A stretch of 64,000 nt of DNA from Lysinibacillus agricola (GTDB lineage: Bacteria; Bacillota; Bacilli; Bacillales_A; Planococcaceae), in assembly GCF_016638705.1 (NCBI RefSeq), contig NZ_CP067341.1:2359501-2423500 (forward strand), given 5' to 3'. Below are positions 18,000-27,066 of this stretch, piece by piece (position 1 is the first letter of the stretch; each line of letters starts with the position of its first letter). A program made the translations under genes and the position numbers. The notes below the pieces were generated by a model. That model saw only the letters and a list, made by a program, of their open reading frames with translations, ran no database searches and had not been told where the DNA came from.

Positions 18000-18440
18000 G
18001 CTTTGTCGCTGACACTTCGTTTTCGCGCAGATAAAACAGTATTGTTGCTGCCGCTTCGCTTTCGCACAGACAAAACCCTGTTGCTGCCGCTTCGCTTTCG
18101 CACAGACAAAACCCTGTTGCTGCCGCTTCGCTTTCGCACAGACAAAACCCTGTTGCTGCCGCTTCGCTTTCGCACAGACAAAACCCTGTTGCTGCCGCTT
18201 CGCTTTCGCACAGACAAAACCCTGTTGCTGCCGCTTCGCTTTCGCACAGACAAAACCCTGTTGCTGCCGCTTCGCTTTCGCACAGACAAAACCCTGTTGC
18301 TGCCGCTTCGCTTTCGCACAGACAAAACCCTGTTGCTGTCGCTTCGCTTTCGCACGGAAAACATTCGCTCCATGCAGGGTCTCGTCTATCTCGCTTTCCC
18401 CGGGAAGCTTTGCTCTGCGACGAAAGCGAAGCGACAGGAG
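18000..18440. repeat. 36-bp tandem repeat array with related flanks
   Basis: Eight perfect or near-perfect 36-bp units begin at 18065, 18101, 18137, 18173, 18209, 18245, 18281 and 18317, each reading CACAGACAAAACCCTGTT then GCTGCCGCTTCGCTTTCG. Degenerate units flank both ends (18028 and 18353), and 18386-18440 carries an inverted GAAAGCGAAGCG copy. There are no unique spacers. Because 36 is divisible by three, several frames stay open, but these are not credible genes. The unit core matches the dispersed repeats at 15958 and 54018. Confidence 0.9.
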
Positions 18441-18560
18441 CACTCGAGTATCCCTATGCTACAATCAGTTAAAATGGACATACATTAGCAAAATATCAAC
18501 AAAAAAATCCTTTTATCACTCAATAATAAATCTATATTTTCCTAATCAACACGCTTGTCA

Positions 18561-18725
18561 TTACGTATTAATTTCTGCATGAATTATATCAGTGTGCGAA
18601 AGAGTATTTCCATCTACTCTTATTCTTTTTATAGTTAGTTTTCCAGTGGTAGGACTATAAACGTACAAATCTACCCTGTTTGATATGTATTTAAACCGTG
18701 CTCTTCGTTGAGTAAAGTCTACAAA
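18561..18725 (-). pseudogene. Gene fragment, unknown family
   Basis: On the minus strand a 54-codon open segment reads FVDFTQRRARFKYISNRVDL through SPTTGKLTIKRIRVDGNT to HAEINT and a stop, with no start codon or ribosome binding site. The composition is protein-like. The rest of 18441-19166 shows no other gene I can support, apart from a possible 26-codon stub near 19033-19110. Confidence 0.3.
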
Positions 18726-19166
18726 TTACGATATGGTAAAATCAAACAATATTGTCACATATGTTTTTTAAAATATAAAATTTGTCTCATCACCAAAGTT
18801 AATAGGTTTTGTTGATTTTTTGGTTGGAAACCCATCTGAGTTTAAGGGGTTTTTTCGACCAAAATGGCATCAATTCAGTGGGTAGGGTTCTAAACCATAT
18901 AAATCTTGGATGCTAAATAGGCTTCCTTGTCTTATAATAAGTATAGGGAGTCTTCATTCAGCCAATTTTTTATTTGAACGCTTACTAAATTTGACATTTT
19001 AGCAAGGTGCTCCTATTATGAATTTCGATTATGCAAAAAGAAGATGAGGAAAAAATTAATGATCTTGAGCTATATATTAAGAATGTGCAGAATCAAGGGA
19101 AGCCAAGATAAAGCCTCATGAACAATTAAAGTCCCTTTACCAAGATTAAAAGAAGGATGGGTATTT

Positions 19167-19832
19167 ATGTATCGAAAGGAAATACAAATGAGCCGAATGT
19201 GGCAGTATTTTGTGGATGCTACGGCACAAATTATTGAAGAAGAAGGAATAAAAAATGTTACAGCAAGAAAGGTAGCCGTAAAAGCAGGTTATACAAGTTC
19301 AACTATATATAATTACTTCGGGGATCTTTCTCAATTAATTTTCTTTGCATCTATGAGATTTATTAATGATTATATTAAAGAAGTTCCCGGTTATATGGAC
19401 CAGGGAGAAACTTATCTTGAAAAGTACATATTGAGCTGGGAATGCTTTTGTAACCATTCATTTAAACAACCTGAAATATATCATGCCATCTTTATCGCCG
19501 ATCTTGGTGAAACACCAAAAAGTCTGTTAGAAAATTACTACGCAGTGTACAATAATGATCTAATTGGAATTCCAGATGAAATTAAAATGTTACTCTTAGA
19601 ACATAACTTAACAAAGAGGAATAAGGCTCTTTTAGAAAAGTCAATTAAGGAAAAATTTCAAGGAAATGAATATTCTAATGAAATAGTTGAAGAAGTAAAT
19701 GAGATGTGCGTTTTGATATGGCAAGGTACAATGTCTGCAATTATGAATAAGCGAATGGATTATGAAATAGAAAAAGTAGTTGAAAATACCATTAAATATA
19801 TGAGATACATTTTGGAATCAAAAATATCTTAA
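19167..19832 (+). CDS. TetR-family transcriptional regulator
   Basis: This protein of up to 221 residues has a TetR-type HTH at the N terminus (AQIIEEEGIKNVTARKVAVK, AGYTSSTIYNYFGDL) and a helical C-terminal domain. Two starts are plausible: ATG 19167 (AAGGA nine bases upstream) and ATG 19188 (AAGGAAATACAA upstream). It lies upstream of the cyclodeaminase-family gene, from which it is separated by a terminator and a 42-base perfect palindrome. The palindrome is the obvious candidate operator, making this the likely regulator of the cyclodeaminase and BrnQ genes. Confidence 0.85.
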   Translation: MYRKEIQMSRMWQYFVDATAQIIEEEGIKNVTARKVAVKAGYTSSTIYNYFGDLSQLIFFASMRFINDYIKEVPGYMDQGETYLEKYILSWECFCNHSFKQPEIYHAIFIADLGETPKSLLENYYAVYNNDLIGIPDEIKMLLLEHNLTKRNKALLEKSIKEKFQGNEYSNEIVEEVNEMCVLIWQGTMSAIMNKRMDYEIEKVVENTIKYMRYILESKIS

Positions 19833-19862
19833 TAGCTTTGATAGGTGAAATTTGAGGAAATG

Positions 19863-19894
19863 GCAGTTTTGAGAAATCAGAACTGCTTTTTTTA
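19863..19894 (+). terminator. Rho-independent terminator after the TetR gene
   Basis: GCAGTTTTGA (19863-19872) pairs with TCAGAACTGC (19877-19886) around GAAA, followed by TTTTTTT. Confidence 0.85.
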
Positions 19895-19964
19895 TTTGCA
19901 AGAACGAGATTCAGATTTTTCGAAAAATTGAGAATTCCTATTGGAAGCGATCAAGATATATGAT

Positions 19965-20006
19965 AACATGTTTTTTAAATGAACGTGTTCATTTAAAAAA
20001 CATGTT
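19965..20006. promoter_or_regulatory. 42-bp perfect palindrome, probable TetR operator
   Basis: Bases 19965-19984 and 19987-20006 are perfect 20-bp complementary arms around GT; the centre is AATGAACGTGTTCATT. A further GTTCATTT half follows at 20004-20011. It lies between the TetR gene and the cyclodeaminase gene, near a possible TTGGAA/TAACAT promoter (19941-19969). TGAAC-N2-GTTCA cores are common for TetR-family operators. Confidence 0.75.
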
Positions 20007-20064
20007 CATTTGTAACATAGTCTAAAATGTAAGCGTTTTAAAATCAAGTAGAGGAGGAAATGTG

Positions 20065-21126
20065 ATGATGACTAATAACGAATATCGTAATTGGGTTAAA
20101 GAAAGATTAAATATTGGAGAAGAGCTATTGTATTTAAGTATGCAAGACGTGAAAGACACTCAGATTTCAGTTGAGGAGATTCTTAACTTAACGGAAAAAG
20201 CTATGATTGCATATAGCGAAAGAAAGAGTGAAATGCCTGCAAAAATTGGCCTGCATTCTCAGCCTGATTCACTTATGCATGCTATGCCAGCCTATCTCCC
20301 TGATGAACTTGCATGTGGCATTAAATGGGGAAGTAACTTTCCTACCAATAGGGAGCGATATCCAGATATAACTCCAACAAATTGTCAAATTATTTATAAT
20401 GATCATGAAACGGGAATGCCGTTGTCATTTCTTGATGCAACATGGATTACAGAAGTTCGAACACCAGCAGTTTCTTTAGTTGCTGCAAAGCATTTAGCGA
20501 ACCCTGAAGCAAAAACATTCGGTATGTTTGGATGTGGGATTCAAGGAAAAGCACATGTGAAGATGATTGAAAGAGTGCTACCAAAACTTGAGAAGATTTA
20601 TGTATATGATGTATTCGAGCCCGCAATGGATAAATTAATTGAAATATGTCAGCCACTAGTAAATGCTACAATTGTTAAAGCTGCATCTTATGAACAAGTT
20701 GCTAAACAGTGTGAAGTAATTGCATCTGCAATTCCTATTCATCACAATCCGAATCCTGTCGTAAAAGATGAATGGATTTCAAAGGGGCAGACATTAATAA
20801 TGTGTGATTGTCACTCGGTATATGAAGATAGCGTTTATAAGCGAGCTGACATTTATACTTTAGACAGTATAGAACAGCATAAGGTTTTGGAAACATATGG
20901 GTATTATCCTTGGGGGCTTCCTGAAATCTATGCTGAAACTGGAGCAGTTGCGGGTGGCTTAAAACAAGGAAGAACAAATAAGGATCAGCTTATCATTTCA
21001 AATAATGTAGGAATGGCAGTTGAAGATATTATCGTTGCAAAAAGTGTATTTGATAGAGCTTTAGAACATAATTTAGGGATCAAAATTCCTTTATGGAAGA
21101 GTACAAAGACAAAAGTCTCCAATTGA
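20065..21126 (+). CDS. Ornithine cyclodeaminase/mu-crystallin family protein
   Basis: This protein of about 353 residues has the NAD-binding core FGMFGCGIQGKAHVKMI (about 151-168) and the family segment TPAVSLVAAKHLA just before it. The family includes ornithine cyclodeaminase, alanine dehydrogenase and imine reductases, so the reaction (deamination or imine reduction of an amino acid) is plausible but the substrate is open. GTG 20062, ATG 20065 and ATG 20068 are in frame; GGAGG spacing favours 20065. A BrnQ-type transporter follows at 21257, suggesting joint uptake and processing of an amino acid. The upstream TetR and its palindrome probably control both. Confidence 0.82.
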   Translation: MMTNNEYRNWVKERLNIGEELLYLSMQDVKDTQISVEEILNLTEKAMIAYSERKSEMPAKIGLHSQPDSLMHAMPAYLPDELACGIKWGSNFPTNRERYPDITPTNCQIIYNDHETGMPLSFLDATWITEVRTPAVSLVAAKHLANPEAKTFGMFGCGIQGKAHVKMIERVLPKLEKIYVYDVFEPAMDKLIEICQPLVNATIVKAASYEQVAKQCEVIASAIPIHHNPNPVVKDEWISKGQTLIMCDCHSVYEDSVYKRADIYTLDSIEQHKVLETYGYYPWGLPEIYAETGAVAGGLKQGRTNKDQLIISNNVGMAVEDIIVAKSVFDRALEHNLGIKIPLWKSTKTKVSN

Positions 21127-21150
21127 TAAATTAAAATGATTTTAATAATT

Positions 21151-21176
21151 GTTAGGCAGGGTATTCCTTGCCTAAC
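21151..21176 (+). promoter_or_regulatory. Intercistronic hairpin
   Basis: GTTAGGCA (21151-21158) pairs with TGCCTAAC (21169-21176). There is no U tract, so it is more likely an mRNA structure between two co-transcribed genes than a full terminator. Confidence 0.4.
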
Positions 21177-21256
21177 ATGTTAATAATTTAGTGTCACTTT
21201 AATATTTTGAAAATTCCGTGAAATAAAGCTATTAAATTTATAGTGGAGGGACCTAG

Positions 21257-22600
21257 ATGAAAACATTAAATAAAAAAGATATAGTGTATTCTGGTTTAAT
21301 GCTATTTGCTCTATTTTTTGGAGCAGGAAGTTTAATTTTTCCTCCTATGATTGGACAAGGAGCTGGAGCATCATTCCTTCCAGCTATTATAGGATTTGTC
21401 TTAACATGCGTAGGCTTGCCCTTACTAGGGATTATCTCTGTTGCTTTAAATAAAGGGAAAATAGCCGAAGTGACTTCGCGAATTCATCCAATGTTTACTT
21501 TAGGTTTTATGATTACATTGTACTTAGCTATTGGACCATTTTTTGCAATTCCAAGAGCTATGAATGTTTCATATGAAATGGGTCTAGTCCCATTTTTGGA
21601 AAAACCAAGTTCTTTATCTTTATTGCTATACTCAGTTGTATTTTTTGTTCTTTGTTATTTATTTGTTATAGTACCTTCGAAGTTAGTTGAAAGTGTAGGC
21701 CAGTGGATTACACCATTTCTTATATTAGCGATTATTATGTTAATTGTCGGATTTGTTGGTATGAATTTTTCTTCTGAACCTTCAATAGCAAGTAAAAGCT
21801 ATTCAACATTTCCGTTTTTTCAGGGTTTTGTTGATGGATATTTAATGATGGATGCCATAGCCTCAATTGCATTTGGGACCTTTGTTATTGCTATGTTCAA
21901 GGAACGAGGCATAACGGATCAAAAGCAATTATTTAAAGGCACTGTTTACTCTGCTAGTATCGCTGCTATTTTCTTAGCTTTAGTTTATTTTGGAATCGGA
22001 TATATAGGTGTTATTACTCGGTCAACCTTAATATTTGAAAACGGAGGGGAATTATTAACGTATGCAGCAGATGTAACATATGGCACCATGGGGGTTGCTT
22101 TGCTTGGTTGTATTGTAACGCTTGCTTGTTTAACGACGTGTATTGGACTAATTAGTGCATGTGGACAATACTTTAATTCGATTTTCCCAAAACATTCTTA
22201 TCAGACAATTGTTATTTTAACGATAATTGTCTCATTCGCAATTTCGAATTTCGGCCTAACAACAATTATTAATATTTCACTTCCTGTTCTTTATGTAATC
22301 TACCCAATTACCTTTCTAGTAATTACCTTTTCCTACCTTCACAAGGTGGTTCGAATTCGAAGAGGTACTTATATCGGAACTTTCATTGGGGCCTTTATTG
22401 TTTGCGTTTATGATGGTTTAGTTGTGGCGGGGGTTGATTGGGTGTGGTTGACTAGACTTTTTAGTTATTTGCCACTGCTTGATATTCAGATGGCCTGGAT
22501 ATTACCTGCTTTAATTGGTGGAATAATTGGTTACTTTATTCCAGTTAAGGATTTACAATTGGATGAGGATGTACCTAGAATACCATCTGTTAAATCTTAA
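21257..22600 (+). CDS. brnQ: Branched-chain amino acid:cation symporter, BrnQ/LIVCS family
   Basis: This 447-residue protein has about 12 membrane segments and the N-terminal BrnQ signature ALFFGAGSLIFPPMIGQGAG, plus GPFFAIPRA. LIVCS transporters import Leu/Ile/Val with Na+ or H+. GGAGGG precedes the ATG. It follows the cyclodeaminase-family gene by 130 bases, with only a hairpin lacking a U tract between, so co-transcription is likely. That context could mean a related amino acid is transported. Confidence 0.9.
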   Translation: MKTLNKKDIVYSGLMLFALFFGAGSLIFPPMIGQGAGASFLPAIIGFVLTCVGLPLLGIISVALNKGKIAEVTSRIHPMFTLGFMITLYLAIGPFFAIPRAMNVSYEMGLVPFLEKPSSLSLLLYSVVFFVLCYLFVIVPSKLVESVGQWITPFLILAIIMLIVGFVGMNFSSEPSIASKSYSTFPFFQGFVDGYLMMDAIASIAFGTFVIAMFKERGITDQKQLFKGTVYSASIAAIFLALVYFGIGYIGVITRSTLIFENGGELLTYAADVTYGTMGVALLGCIVTLACLTTCIGLISACGQYFNSIFPKHSYQTIVILTIIVSFAISNFGLTTIINISLPVLYVIYPITFLVITFSYLHKVVRIRRGTYIGTFIGAFIVCVYDGLVVAGVDWVWLTRLFSYLPLLDIQMAWILPALIGGIIGYFIPVKDLQLDEDVPRIPSVKS

Positions 22601-22858
22601 ATTTAGATAAGTTAATTTCGTATGAGATGGAATATAATCAGGATGTTTATTTTTGTTCTTGATCAGTAATTAATTTCTTTGACATAAGTTCTGCTCTATC
22701 TAGTTGTTATATTCATTATAAAAAAATTACTCTATAAGAGAGAATTTTTTTAAGTGTCTATCTTATAGGGTACATTTTAAAAGTAGCAAGACTTTTCTTT
22801 TTACACTTAAGATAAATAATTAATGAGAACAAAGATAACTATTAAAAACAAAAAAGAC

Positions 22859-22889
22859 TTGAGCTTCACACTGTGTAAAGCTTTATGAT
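22859..22889 (+). promoter_or_regulatory. MerR-type promoter, copy 3
   Basis: TTGAGC (22859-22864) and TATGAT (22884-22889) flank a 19-base spacer with dyad TTCACA-CTG-TGTAAA. The preceding AAGACTTGAG matches copies 1 and 2. The next gene is a GNAT at 23122, about 230 bases downstream; 22601-22858 holds nothing else recognised. Confidence 0.75.
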
Positions 22890-23121
22890 GTTGCTATAGA
22901 TTCATCCTAGGTATCTTTTTAGGGTGAAATTCCTAATGCTTGGCCGATAAAATTCAAAGAATAGGAGTGTATGATTAAATAATTACAATTTTGATGTAGA
23001 TGTTCACTAGTCTTGCGAGACGGAACAATGGAAACAAGGTTAGAAAAATAAAAAAGATTAGAAATTGATTGATAAAATATGGTATTTTTAAATAGAATTT
23101 CAACTATGGGGGGTAAAAAGT

Positions 23122-23865
23122 ATGCATTTATTTTCACAAACAATAACTGACAATTGGAAGTCGCAATTTCTAAACGGAGACGTTATCTACAGCAATGGAA
23201 TCTTTACTGTCACCATCAACCCTGACCTGAGCGAAGATAGTCGGGTCATGGTACTGGAAACTACTGACGGCCGGGTTTTGGCAGTCCTGACGCCTGAGAT
23301 GGCTGATAAGTTAGATCTTTCTAAAGGACAAGAACTGTCTGAGCTGGACTTCCGCCAGAAATTGAATGAAGGAGGAGTTACACTGCATGGCGCAGACTAT
23401 CTTTTTTATTTTTCAAAAACAGAAAAGAACGTCTTGCTGCAAGAAAACCAGGAAGGTACATTGCGCCAATTAACTGAGCAAGATGATCTGATTTTCTCAG
23501 AGTTCGAATCCTCCGCCTCGGAACAAGACTTGGATGACGCTTATGTGGAGTTGGATCACTGGGCAGTGTTTGGGTCTTTTGAGCAAAATCGCTTGGTCTG
23601 TGCTGCCAGCATGTATCCTTGGGAAGAAGATGTGCAAATTGCAGATCTAGGTGTATTGACTTTAACGTCCTTTAGAGGAAAAGGTCATGCACGCAAAGTG
23701 GTACGTTCAATCTGTAAGTACGCCTTTGAGCAGGGGTACGAACCACAGTACAGATGTCAGCTCGATAATGAGGCTTCTATGTTTCTAGCAAAAGCGGCAG
23801 GTTTGACGCTGTTTGGAAAGTGGGATGTCATTTCTCCTGATTGCACTGTCGGAGAATCCCAGTAG
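23122..23865 (+). CDS. GNAT-family acetyltransferase with N-terminal extension
   Basis: This 247-residue protein has an N-terminal region of about 110 residues without a clear match (SQTITDNWKSQF, LTPEMADKLDL), then a C-terminal GNAT-like domain. LGVLTLTSFRGKGHARKVV is the acetyl-CoA loop and NEASMFLAKAAGLTLFGKW the terminal helix and strand. Base composition is visibly more G+C-rich than its neighbours, suggesting transfer. GGGGGG lies about nine bases before the ATG. A copy of the MerR-type promoter lies upstream. Confidence 0.78.
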   Translation: MHLFSQTITDNWKSQFLNGDVIYSNGIFTVTINPDLSEDSRVMVLETTDGRVLAVLTPEMADKLDLSKGQELSELDFRQKLNEGGVTLHGADYLFYFSKTEKNVLLQENQEGTLRQLTEQDDLIFSEFESSASEQDLDDAYVELDHWAVFGSFEQNRLVCAASMYPWEEDVQIADLGVLTLTSFRGKGHARKVVRSICKYAFEQGYEPQYRCQLDNEASMFLAKAAGLTLFGKWDVISPDCTVGESQ

Positions 23866-23963
23866 GATAGGAACATATATAAAATTCCTTGGAGAAAAAC
23901 AGTAGATGTAAAAAGTCTGATGTTATTTACATCTGCTACGCACACTCTTTCAATAAAAACTAG

Positions 23964-24000
23964 ACCGATTTTTCCTTATGATGGGGAAAATCGGTTTCTT
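23964..24000 (+). terminator. Terminator after the GNAT gene
   Basis: ACCGATTTTTCC (23964-23975) pairs with GGGAAAATCGGT near 23984-23995, followed by TTCTT. Confidence 0.65.
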
Positions 24001-24139
24001 GATTATGGAAATTATAGTATCGTAGGTTTTAGGTCAAGATGCTGGCGCTGTTGAATTTTTTTATACATAGCTTAATTATTATCATAAGTCTATGTTATTA
24101 TTTACCGGCGTATATGTAGCAATGTAAAAGGAGAGTATC

Positions 24140-24934
24140 ATGTACACAATTGGGCAAGTAGCTAATTTTTTAGGTGTATCCAGAGATACCTTGAAATTTT
24201 ATGAGGAGAAGGAATTAGTAAAGCCAAAGCAAAATATTGAGAATGGGTATAGAAAATATAGTCATTTAGATATTTATGATATTACAACAGTAAATTTCTA
24301 TAGAGAAATTGATATTGAAATTAAAAAAATCCAAGAATTAAGAAAAAGTAAGAGTATTGATGGAATTCAATCATTATTAGAAGAAAAAGAACAAGAGGTT
24401 TTACTGGAAATAGAGTATAAAAAACTTCTATTGAAAAAGATTCAAATAGTAAAAGAAGATTGTAAGAATATCAAACAATTCTTAGGAGAGTACATAGTTA
24501 AGGAAATGAAACCTTTAGAAATAAAGGGAGAGATAGAACATTTTACTGCGTATGAAGAATATGACACTTTAAAAAAGAATGCAGAGAGTTTAAAAAAAGC
24601 AGTTACGCTCACATCTTTAAGAAGAGTCATCCATTTCAATGAAAAAGGTATTATAGAAGATAAGTTTATAATTGTAAGAAAAGTGGAAGGCACAGATGAA
24701 GAAATAGAAGGTGAAATTCTATCCCATCCAAAATGTATTTATACAATTATTGAAGATGGCAGATGGTCAACTGGTGGAGAAAATATTGATCAACACGTGG
24801 AAGCGAATTTAAGAAAGCTTGCAATAGAAAAAGGGTATGAGCTTTTGGGGCAAGTTTATATAAATCTATTACTGACCACTTATGAAGATGGTCTTGAACG
24901 GGTATTTTTAGAGATTTATGCACCTATCAAGTGA
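24140..24934 (+). CDS. MerR-family regulator with effector-binding domain
   Basis: This 264-residue protein has a MerR HTH at 1-70 (IGQVANFLGVSRDTLKFYEE, NGYRKYSHLDIYDI), then a lysine/glutamate-rich coiled coil (75-125) and a GyrI-like C-terminal domain (about 130-264). AAGGAG lies about eight bases before the ATG. It has its own terminator and stands alone; targets are unknown. The HTH recognition residues differ from those of the MerR at 8963, so the two need not share operators. Confidence 0.85.
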   Translation: MYTIGQVANFLGVSRDTLKFYEEKELVKPKQNIENGYRKYSHLDIYDITTVNFYREIDIEIKKIQELRKSKSIDGIQSLLEEKEQEVLLEIEYKKLLLKKIQIVKEDCKNIKQFLGEYIVKEMKPLEIKGEIEHFTAYEEYDTLKKNAESLKKAVTLTSLRRVIHFNEKGIIEDKFIIVRKVEGTDEEIEGEILSHPKCIYTIIEDGRWSTGGENIDQHVEANLRKLAIEKGYELLGQVYINLLLTTYEDGLERVFLEIYAPIK

Positions 24935-24993
24935 ACCTTATTGTTTCCCGCCCCTTTGCTAAAGAGGCAAACGTTATTCAACTTAATTTCAAG

Positions 24994-25030
24994 AAGGAAG
25001 AGCCATTTATTTAGGGGTTCTTCCTTTTTT
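24994..25030 (+). terminator. Rho-independent terminator after the MerR gene
   Basis: AAGGAAGAGCC (24994-25004) pairs with GGTTCTTCCTT (25016-25026), one G-U pair, followed by a T run. Confidence 0.85.
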
Positions 25031-25061
25031 TTGAATTTAATACTTGAACCCTCAACAGTTA

Positions 25062-25087
25062 CAGTGTACTATTTAACTAGTACACTG
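25062..25087. repeat. Perfect 10-bp-arm inverted repeat
   Basis: CAGTGTACTA (25062-25071) and TAGTACACTG (25078-25087) flank TTTAAC. It has no U tract and is not attached to a visible promoter; it could be an operator or an insertion end. Confidence 0.55.
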
Positions 25088-25119
25088 TGAAGCGAAGAAA
25101 AGCTTTTTTAGATCAATTT

Positions 25120-25215
25120 ATTTATTGCACACACGGATGTAGAGTCGATTTGAGATGTTCGAATAAGGATGCTGGCAATGGATGAAGGCGTATTTTAAGA
25201 AAGTGTGCAATAAAT
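25120..25215. repeat. 96-bp element with perfect 13-bp inverted ends
   Basis: ATTTATTGCACAC (25120-25132) and GTGTGCAATAAAT (25203-25215) are perfect inverted repeats around 70 bases with no gene. The layout is MITE-like or a long-range hairpin. No clear target-site duplication was recognised. Confidence 0.5.
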
Positions 25216-25359
25216 GACAACACAACTAATTGTTCTATTGCAGAAAAATGTCGATTTATTAAAGGTAGTGAGAGGTCCCGTGAACATAAAAAAGGGGATG
25301 TTAGAAACCAATAGCTTTACAATATTAGAAATATTTAATGAATTGAAAAGGAGATTAAA

Positions 25360-25974
25360 ATGAAAAGATTTACTTTATATCTATTAATGGCATTCACTGT
25401 TGTATTGCTGTGTGCTTGTTCAAACGATACAACGCCTGACGAAGAGAGCAATGAAGAAAGCAATAAAGAAAGTAAAGGAAATTCCGTTAGCAATGTACCT
25501 GTTAAAATTCCAGACGATCTATTTGTTTCTAATAAAAAGAATGAAAATATTAGTGAAGATGAAATGAAAGCAAGTATAAAAAAGTATATGGATTATAGTC
25601 ATGTAATCGATAAAGAAATGGAAACAATTGTTTATAAATATGAGGATGCTTCTGAATCGGATCGGAAAAAATTAAATAAATTAATGGATGAAGGGAAACA
25701 GAATGATGCGAATTTCAATGATTTTTTAAATAATAATACTATCCCTGATGATTATAAAGAACCTTCAAAGACAATTTATGAATTTGTTTCATCCATCAGG
25801 GAAACTTTAACACAATTTGATGAGGAAATTGTTGGAGCGGTTGAAAATGGTAGTTTGACAGATATATCAGATTTTGCTTCAGAGCATTTTTCTAAAGCGA
25901 ACGGAAGGCAGCAACTAAAAATTGAAAAATTTTTGGACGAGAAAAAAATTAAAACTACATATTTCGATGAATAG
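25360..25974 (+). CDS. Lipoprotein, NDxxF-motif type
   Basis: This 204-residue protein has a signal peptide and lipobox LLCAC (Cys20), then a serine/glutamate/asparagine-rich linker (22-45) and a helical domain rich in charged residues. The segment NDANFNDFLNNNTIPDDYK recalls the NDxxF-type lipoproteins of Bacillales. It is anchored on the outer face of the membrane and its function is unknown. AAGGAG precedes the ATG and a strong terminator follows, so it is monocistronic. Confidence 0.75.
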   Translation: MKRFTLYLLMAFTVVLLCACSNDTTPDEESNEESNKESKGNSVSNVPVKIPDDLFVSNKKNENISEDEMKASIKKYMDYSHVIDKEMETIVYKYEDASESDRKKLNKLMDEGKQNDANFNDFLNNNTIPDDYKEPSKTIYEFVSSIRETLTQFDEEIVGAVENGSLTDISDFASEHFSKANGRQQLKIEKFLDEKKIKTTYFDE

Positions 25975-25987
25975 AAAGAATATTTTT

Positions 25988-26019
25988 TACCCTTCATTGT
26001 TTTTGAAGGGTATTTTTTT
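25988..26019 (+). terminator. Rho-independent terminator after the lipoprotein gene
   Basis: ACCCTTCA and TGAAGGGT flank TTGTTTT, followed by ATTTTTTT. Confidence 0.9.
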
Positions 26020-26133
26020 CTTTCGGCGAATTATTTGATGGTATAAGTATTGACCTGTGAGTAACCCCCACGTTTAAGCTAAAGGTATTCTTAAATATAT
26101 TTACGAAATACTAGTTTGAAAAGGGGAATATGC

Positions 26134-26968
26134 TTGAATAGAGAAAAGAAACTAAAGAAACCAGTAGCCAGTTTTATTTTACTAACCAATATCATTTTTT
26201 TGCCACTTTTTTGTCTTGTAGGAGCCACAAGTGTGTTAGGATTTCCTAAATGGATTTTTGATGTAATGCTCTGTATATCAGCTTGGTCCTCAACCTTTGC
26301 TTTTGCAATACTATTTAAAAAAATCTATCCTGGGCAAAGTTTTATGCAATTTTGTAAAAGATAAATTCAAAAATAAACTTAAGTTTTCTGTGATTTTTAT
26401 TGCAATTATGATTCAAGTTTTCATATTTTTGATGATTTTGTTTATTGTATCTAATACTAGTGAAGTAGACTCTATTATTACTGTTTCTTCATGGGGAATG
26501 CTAATCTATTACTTTTTTAATCACCTTCTTTCTGGGCCACTAGGAGAAGAATTAGGGTGGAGAGGTTTCGCTCAAATGGAGCTCCAAAAGAAGCATTCGC
26601 CATTAAAAGCTTCGATAATTATAGGGTTTTGGTGGGGGATGTGGCATCTACCCATATGGTTTACTACAGGGCTTATGGGCATTGATTTAATCAAATATAT
26701 TCTACTCTTTATGATTGCAATCATGTCTACTAAGATCGTCATGACAGCATTTCATAATTTAAATCAAAATTTAATCGTCCCAATCATTATCCACCAATTC
26801 TTTAATTTCTTTCTGGGCTTAATAAACGGAAAATTAATTGATTTACTCATGTATAACGCAATTCTTTATTTAGTGGTGGCAGTTTTACTTATCGTGATCA
26901 ATCCAAAGAAAGTATTGTATGGAAAGGAAGATACGAACGTTATTCATGGAAAGCATTACATGATTTAG
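26134..26968 (+). pseudogene. Frameshifted CPBP-family intramembrane metalloprotease
   Basis: Two overlapping frames encode one protein. The first (TTG 26134, seven bases after AAGGGG) carries the N-terminal membrane segments and ends at 26364. The second carries the rest, with the CPBP motifs EELGWRGF, WHLPIWFTTG and HQFFNF, ending at 26968. The join falls near 26335-26360, where MQFC and NFVKDKF are the same sequence in two frames, so a single-base indel explains it. CPBP proteins cleave or modify membrane substrates such as CAAX or bacteriocin-related proteins. It is either a true pseudogene or a sequencing error. Confidence 0.75.
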
Positions 26969-27066
26969 TGATAGTTAAGCGTAAGTAGCGGAAGTTGATC
27001 AACGAACGGCTAACTTCAGCGAGGGTTATTATCGCCGAGCAAATGGGCAAATTTGTGGAATAGTCT

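Noticed and set aside
18000-18375. CRISPR array
   Set aside because: Units are contiguous with no unique spacers, and no cas gene is nearby.
17963-18488. Three long open frames over the 36-bp array
   Set aside because: The unit length is a multiple of three and lacks stops in several frames, so the openness is automatic. There is no ribosome binding site, and the sequence repeats at DNA level in both orientations elsewhere.
18760-18890. Possible transposase remnant (FVSSPKLIGFVDFLVGNPSE)
   Set aside because: The open segment is about 35 codons with no recognised family and may be a hairpin region only.
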